Assembly: GCA_903884945.1 (NCBI GenBank)
Contig: CAISGR010000260.1
Span: 1-33,298 of the forward strand
Direction of reading: 5' to 3'
DNA: 33,298 bases
Origin: an uncultured bacterium
GTDB taxonomy: Bacteria > Pseudomonadota > Alphaproteobacteria > Sphingomonadales > Sphingomonadaceae
The translations under genes and the position numbers were made by a program. The notes beneath the pieces are model-generated. The model was given only the letters and a program-made list of their open reading frames with translations. It had not been told where the DNA came from and made no database searches. Position 1 is the first letter of the stretch, and every line of letters begins with the position of its first letter. Of this stretch, positions 28,783 to 33,298 are shown in pieces.

Positions 28783-29400
28783 TCAGGCCGTCATCGCGAC
28801 ATGGCGCGGCTCGGCCGCCACCCGGGACAGCCAGGCGACCACGGCCGGATAGCGGCCAAGCTCGAAGCCGCCTTCCTCCGCCAGATGGGTATAGGCATAG
28901 AGCGCGATGTCGGCGAGCGTCAGCCGGTCGCCGATGAAGAAGGGCGTCCGTTCCAGGCGCCCGTCCATCAGCGCGAGCGCCGCCTCGCCGGCGGCCTGCT
29001 TGCCCGGAAGCTGCGCGCGCTGCACGTCGTTCAGCGCCGCCTCGCCGACGAAGACGCGCCAGAAGCGCAGCGTCGCGATATTGGGCTCGTGATTATACTG
29101 CTCCCAGAACATCCAGCGGAACATGTCGGCGCGGTCGAACCGGTCGTGCGGGATCAGCGGCGATCCGTCCGCCAGGTAGAGGCAGGCGGCGTTGCTTTCC
29201 GGGAGATAGTCGTCGCCAACCTGGAGCACCGGAATGCGGCCGTTGCCGTCGACGCCCTCGAGAAAGGCGGCAGTACGCGTCTCCCCCTTCATGATGTCAT
29301 ATTCGCGCCGCTCGAGCGGGATGCCCAGATGCGCCGCGGTGAGGCGGATCTTGTAGCAGTTCGCCGAGGCGGCATATTCGTGCAGGATCAGGCTGGACAT
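28783..29400 (-). CDS. Glutathione S-transferase family protein
   Basis: This 205-aa GST has HEYAASANCYKIRLTAAHLG with a Ser/Cys-type active-site region near the start, the cis-Pro region NGRIPVLQVGDDYLPESNA and a helical C-terminal domain with LTLADIALYAYTHLAEEGGF. It resembles the bacterial zeta/theta-like class with an Asn-Cys-Tyr N-terminal loop. Its substrate is unknown. It starts 7 bp after the end of the upstream membrane protein gene and is likely cotranscribed. Confidence 0.9.
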   Translation of the reverse strand: MSSLILHEYAASANCYKIRLTAAHLGIPLERREYDIMKGETRTAAFLEGVDGNGRIPVLQVGDDYLPESNAACLYLADGSPLIPHDRFDRADMFRWMFWEQYNHEPNIATLRFWRVFVGEAALNDVQRAQLPGKQAAGEAALALMDGRLERTPFFIGDRLTLADIALYAYTHLAEEGGFELGRYPAVVAWLSRVAAEPRHVAMTA

Positions 29401-29407
29401 CGGTTCC

Positions 29408-29989
29408 TCACATCATCCCTGACTCGGCGCGGGCACGCGCGCGCCGGCGGATTTCGAGCACGCTCCAGGCGGCAAGCAGCACGAACAGCAGGCAGCCCCA
29501 GCTATGCTCCCACCAGGCGAAGGCGAAGCCACGGGAGAGCGGCGCGCCAGCCTTTTGCTCGAGCAGCCTGACCCCGTCGTCACCGCCGAGCGGCGCCATC
29601 GCGAAGCGATCCGGGCGCTCGACATAGACCACGAAACCCTCCTCGGGATAGGCGAACAGCGGCATGCCGAGCAGGCTCACTTCCCGGATCGAATAGCCGA
29701 GCCGCGGCGGTGAATCGGGCGCGGGCGGCGGGGTCTCGACCGTGAGGCCGAAGGGCGGGCGATAGCGCTGCTTCGGGATATAGGCCTCGTAGAAGGCCAC
29801 ATAGTGCCGCAGCTGGTCCAGGTTGGCGCGGGCCGGGATATCCGCCACCGGCTCGATCCACGGCCGGCTGGTCATCAGGCGCGGCCGGTGCGAGAATATC
29901 TGGGTGCCGACCAGCAGGCCGATGATCAGCACGACCACCACCAGTTGCGCGTAATTGGGCCGCCGTGGCGCGTCGTCGAGATCCGTCAT
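29408..29989 (-). CDS. Hypothetical two-helix membrane protein
   Basis: This 193-aa protein has a hydrophobic segment at about residues 14-32 (LVVVVLIIGLLVGTQIFS) and another at about 158-178 (WGCLLFVLLAAWSVLEI), with a mostly extracytoplasmic middle that contains several Tyr/Pro segments (FYEAYIPKQRYRPPFG). The C-terminus is basic (RRRARARAE). I do not recognise the family. Its ribosome-binding region is a run of 11 G residues just before the ATG, noted separately. Confidence 0.65.
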   Translation of the reverse strand: MTDLDDAPRRPNYAQLVVVVLIIGLLVGTQIFSHRPRLMTSRPWIEPVADIPARANLDQLRHYVAFYEAYIPKQRYRPPFGLTVETPPPAPDSPPRLGYSIREVSLLGMPLFAYPEEGFVVYVERPDRFAMAPLGGDDGVRLLEQKAGAPLSRGFAFAWWEHSWGCLLFVLLAAWSVLEIRRRARARAESGMM

Positions 29990-29992
29990 GCT

Positions 29993-30003
29993 CCCCCCCC
30001 CCC
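29993..30003. repeat. C11/G11 homopolymer in the ribosome-binding region
   Basis: Eleven consecutive C residues on the plus strand (G on the coding strand) lie 4 bases before the ATG at 29989. This is a site prone to slipped-strand change and to sequencing error. Confidence 0.9.
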
Positions 30004-30019
30004 GGGCTTGTTGTCGGCG

Positions 30020-31024
30020 CTACTGCCCCATCACCAGAACGATCTTGCCGACATGGTCGCCTGCCTCCATCCGTTCGTGCGCGGCGGGCGCCTCGGCGAG
30101 CGGGTAGGTGCGGTCGATCACCGGCTTCAGCCGCCCCGCCTCGACATGCGGCCACACGGTCTGGGACAGTTCCTCCGCGACCAGGCTCTTGAAGGCCGTA
30201 TCGCGCGGCCGCAGCGTCGAACCCGTCAGCGTCAGGCGCCGGCGCATGATCTCGAAGATCGGGATCGTCGCCATCAGCCCGCCCTGCACCGCGATCGAGA
30301 CGTGGCGGCCATCATCGGCGAGGCATTTGAGATTGCGGGGGACATAGTCGCCGCCGACCATGTCGAGCACTACCGCGCATCCCTTACCGCCGGTGAACGC
30401 CTTCACCTCTTCGACGAAATCCTGCGTCTTGTAGTTGATCGCGTGATCTGCCCCCAGGGCGCGGGCGGCGGCGCATTTCTCGTCCGAGCCGGCGGTGACG
30501 ATGATCGTCAGGCCGAACAGATTGGCAAGGCCGATCGCCATCGTCCCGATGCCGCTGGTGCCGCCATGGACCAGCACGGTATCGCCCTCGCTGGCATAGC
30601 CGCGCTCGAACAGGTTGGTCCAGACGGTGAAGAGCGTCTCGGGCATCGCCGCCGCCTCGACCATCGACAGCGCCTCGGGCACGTGCAGGCACTGGCCATA
30701 GGGCGCGACGGCATAATCGGCATAGGCGCCGCCGGTGATGAGGGCGCAGACCGGCTGGCCGATCAGCTCGGGCCGACTCTCCCCGCCGACCGCGACGATC
30801 GTGCCGGAGACTTCCATGCCCAGGATCGAGGGGGCGCCGGGCGGCGGCGGATAGTGCCCCTTGCGCTGCATCACCTCAGGCCGGTTGACCCCGGCGGCGG
30901 CCACGCGGATCAGTACTTCGCCGTCGCCGGGCCGCGGCACGGGGCGCTCGACGATCCGCAGCACCTCGGGGCCGCCGGGCGTCTCCGGATCGATCGCCCG
31001 CATCATCTCAGGAATGTCGCTCAT
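30020..31024 (-). CDS. NAD(P)H-quinone oxidoreductase, zinc-less MDR family (QOR-like)
   Basis: This 334-aa protein fits the quinone reductase branch of the medium-chain dehydrogenases. It has the GroES-like N-terminal domain (residues about 5-130, with AAGVNRPEVMQRKGHYPPPPGAPSILGMEVSG) and a Rossmann domain with LVHGGTSGIGTMAIGLA near residue 150 and TAGSDEKCAAARALGADHAINYK. No structural zinc Cys set is seen. The enzyme reduces quinones with NAD(P)H. The ATG 31024 (MSDIPEMM) is chosen; a longer reading frame to 31096 has no family support. Confidence 0.9.
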   Translation of the reverse strand: MSDIPEMMRAIDPETPGGPEVLRIVERPVPRPGDGEVLIRVAAAGVNRPEVMQRKGHYPPPPGAPSILGMEVSGTIVAVGGESRPELIGQPVCALITGGAYADYAVAPYGQCLHVPEALSMVEAAAMPETLFTVWTNLFERGYASEGDTVLVHGGTSGIGTMAIGLANLFGLTIIVTAGSDEKCAAARALGADHAINYKTQDFVEEVKAFTGGKGCAVVLDMVGGDYVPRNLKCLADDGRHVSIAVQGGLMATIPIFEIMRRRLTLTGSTLRPRDTAFKSLVAEELSQTVWPHVEAGRLKPVIDRTYPLAEAPAAHERMEAGDHVGKIVLVMGQ

Positions 31025-31094
31025 TGATCCGCCCCCTCGCGGAATAGCCGCGGCCTTATTGACATCGCCGCGCGTCGGGTCAACGTTCCATCCC

Positions 31095-31292
31095 ATGGAT
31101 TTGGACGAGATTCTCCCGAAAAAGGCGGGCGATCCGCTCGCTGACCTGATGCGTCAGGATCTCGACCCCCTGTCGGTGGCCGAACTGGAAGCGCGCATCG
31201 CCACGCTGGAGGCGGAAATCGTCCGGACACGGGGGAAAATGGAACGCGCCGTTAACCATCGCGCAAGCGCCGATAGTCTATTCAAGCGATGA
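31095..31292 (+). CDS. DUF1192 family small protein
   Basis: This 65-aa protein has the DUF1192 pattern: MDLDEILPKKAGDPLADLMRQDLDPLSVAELEARIATLEAEI, followed by a short coiled-coil with RAVNHRASADSLFKR. The function is unknown. It is conserved in alphaproteobacteria. It is divergent from the quinone oxidoreductase (70 bp apart) and is followed by a terminator. Confidence 0.88.
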   Translation: MDLDEILPKKAGDPLADLMRQDLDPLSVAELEARIATLEAEIVRTRGKMERAVNHRASADSLFKR

Positions 31293-31299
31293 ACATCAA

Positions 31300-31333
31300 G
31301 CCTCCGGCAGGCCGGTCGGGCCGGGGCATTTTT
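31300..31333 (+). terminator. Rho-independent terminator of the DUF1192 gene
   Basis: GCCTCCGGC (31300-31308) pairs with GCCGGGGC (31320-31327), with one bulged T, followed by ATTTTT (31328-31333). It separates the DUF1192 gene from clpA. Confidence 0.7.
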
Positions 31334-31340
31334 CAAGTGC

Positions 31341-31400
31341 TTGATGCGGGCGCCCTGTGTTCCGACATATAAGGAAAGGGCCGTCCGTTTTTTGCGGCCC
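31341..31400 (+). promoter_or_regulatory. Candidate clpA promoter and 5' UTR hairpin
   Basis: TTGATG (31341-31346) and the AT-rich GACATATAA (31364-31372) could be the -35 and -10 elements (spacer 17-19 bp). Further down, GGGCCG (31378-31383) and CGGCCC (31395-31400) form a 6-bp hairpin with an 11-nt loop rich in T, lying just before the GGAG ribosome site of clpA (31405-31408). The hairpin could affect clpA translation or be a weak terminator. Confidence 0.4.
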
Positions 31401-31415
31401 GCATGGAGTAAGATA

Positions 31416-33298
<1,883 letters not shown>

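Overview
The window joins a P2-like prophage (left 15.5 kb) to ordinary chromosome of a high-GC alphaproteobacterium. The host genes point to a sphingomonad: CpdR, a TrcR/DUF1013 cell-cycle regulator, SapC, DUF1192 and DUF1289 proteins and ClpA. The prophage carries a GapR/DUF2312 homologue. Genus is inferred from gene content, not from a marker gene.

Prophage (1 to about 15513). The left edge cuts into a contractile-tail module in P2 order: sheath (FI), tube (FII), assembly chaperone E with a -1 frameshift extension E', tape measure T, then U and D. After gene D comes a cargo block of less GC-rich DNA: an AAA+ ATPase overlapping a subtilisin-like S8 protease, which together match the ietAS anti-phage / toxin-antitoxin type, followed by a small DUF3223 protein. 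Beyond that, on the opposite strand, are a one-helix membrane protein and an HTH-S24 repressor. A divergent promoter/operator region separates the repressor from a rightward operon of end-overlapping small genes: a YdaS/Cro-like HTH protein, a CII-like protein, an Ogr/Delta zinc-finger late activator, several small phage proteins (two with single membrane helices), a GapR homologue, a 27-codon micro-ORF and a 113-aa protein. It ends with a tyrosine integrase whose stop lies 12 bp from the 3' end of an intact tRNA-Val(GAC), the likely attachment site. Capsid, packaging, replication and lysis genes are not seen; the first two could lie left of the window.

Chromosome (15514 to 33298). On the minus strand next to the tRNA is cpdR, then a rightward N-formylglutamate amidohydrolase. 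A 240-bp intergenic region holds a good candidate small RNA with its own promoter, a CUCCUCCC motif and a strong terminator. A leftward cluster follows (FAD-linked oxidase, SapC, cytochrome b561). Next are a secreted hypothetical protein, a DEAD-box RNA helicase and a DUF1289 protein going right. A long leftward series comes after: GST with a palindromic operator, a truncated dienelactone-hydrolase paralogue beside a full-length one, an MBL-fold hydrolase, TrcR, a GT4 glycosyltransferase coupled to a UDP-2,3-diacylglucosamine diphosphatase-like enzyme, a second GST coupled to a membrane protein with a G11 tract in its ribosome-binding region, and a quinone oxidoreductase. The window closes with DUF1192 and the first two thirds of clpA on the plus strand.

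The main points of interest are the prophage-borne ietAS + DUF3223 cassette, the candidate sRNA, the leaderless cro-like transcript with an operator inside its promoter, the phage GapR operon with its micro-ORF, and the G11 tract.
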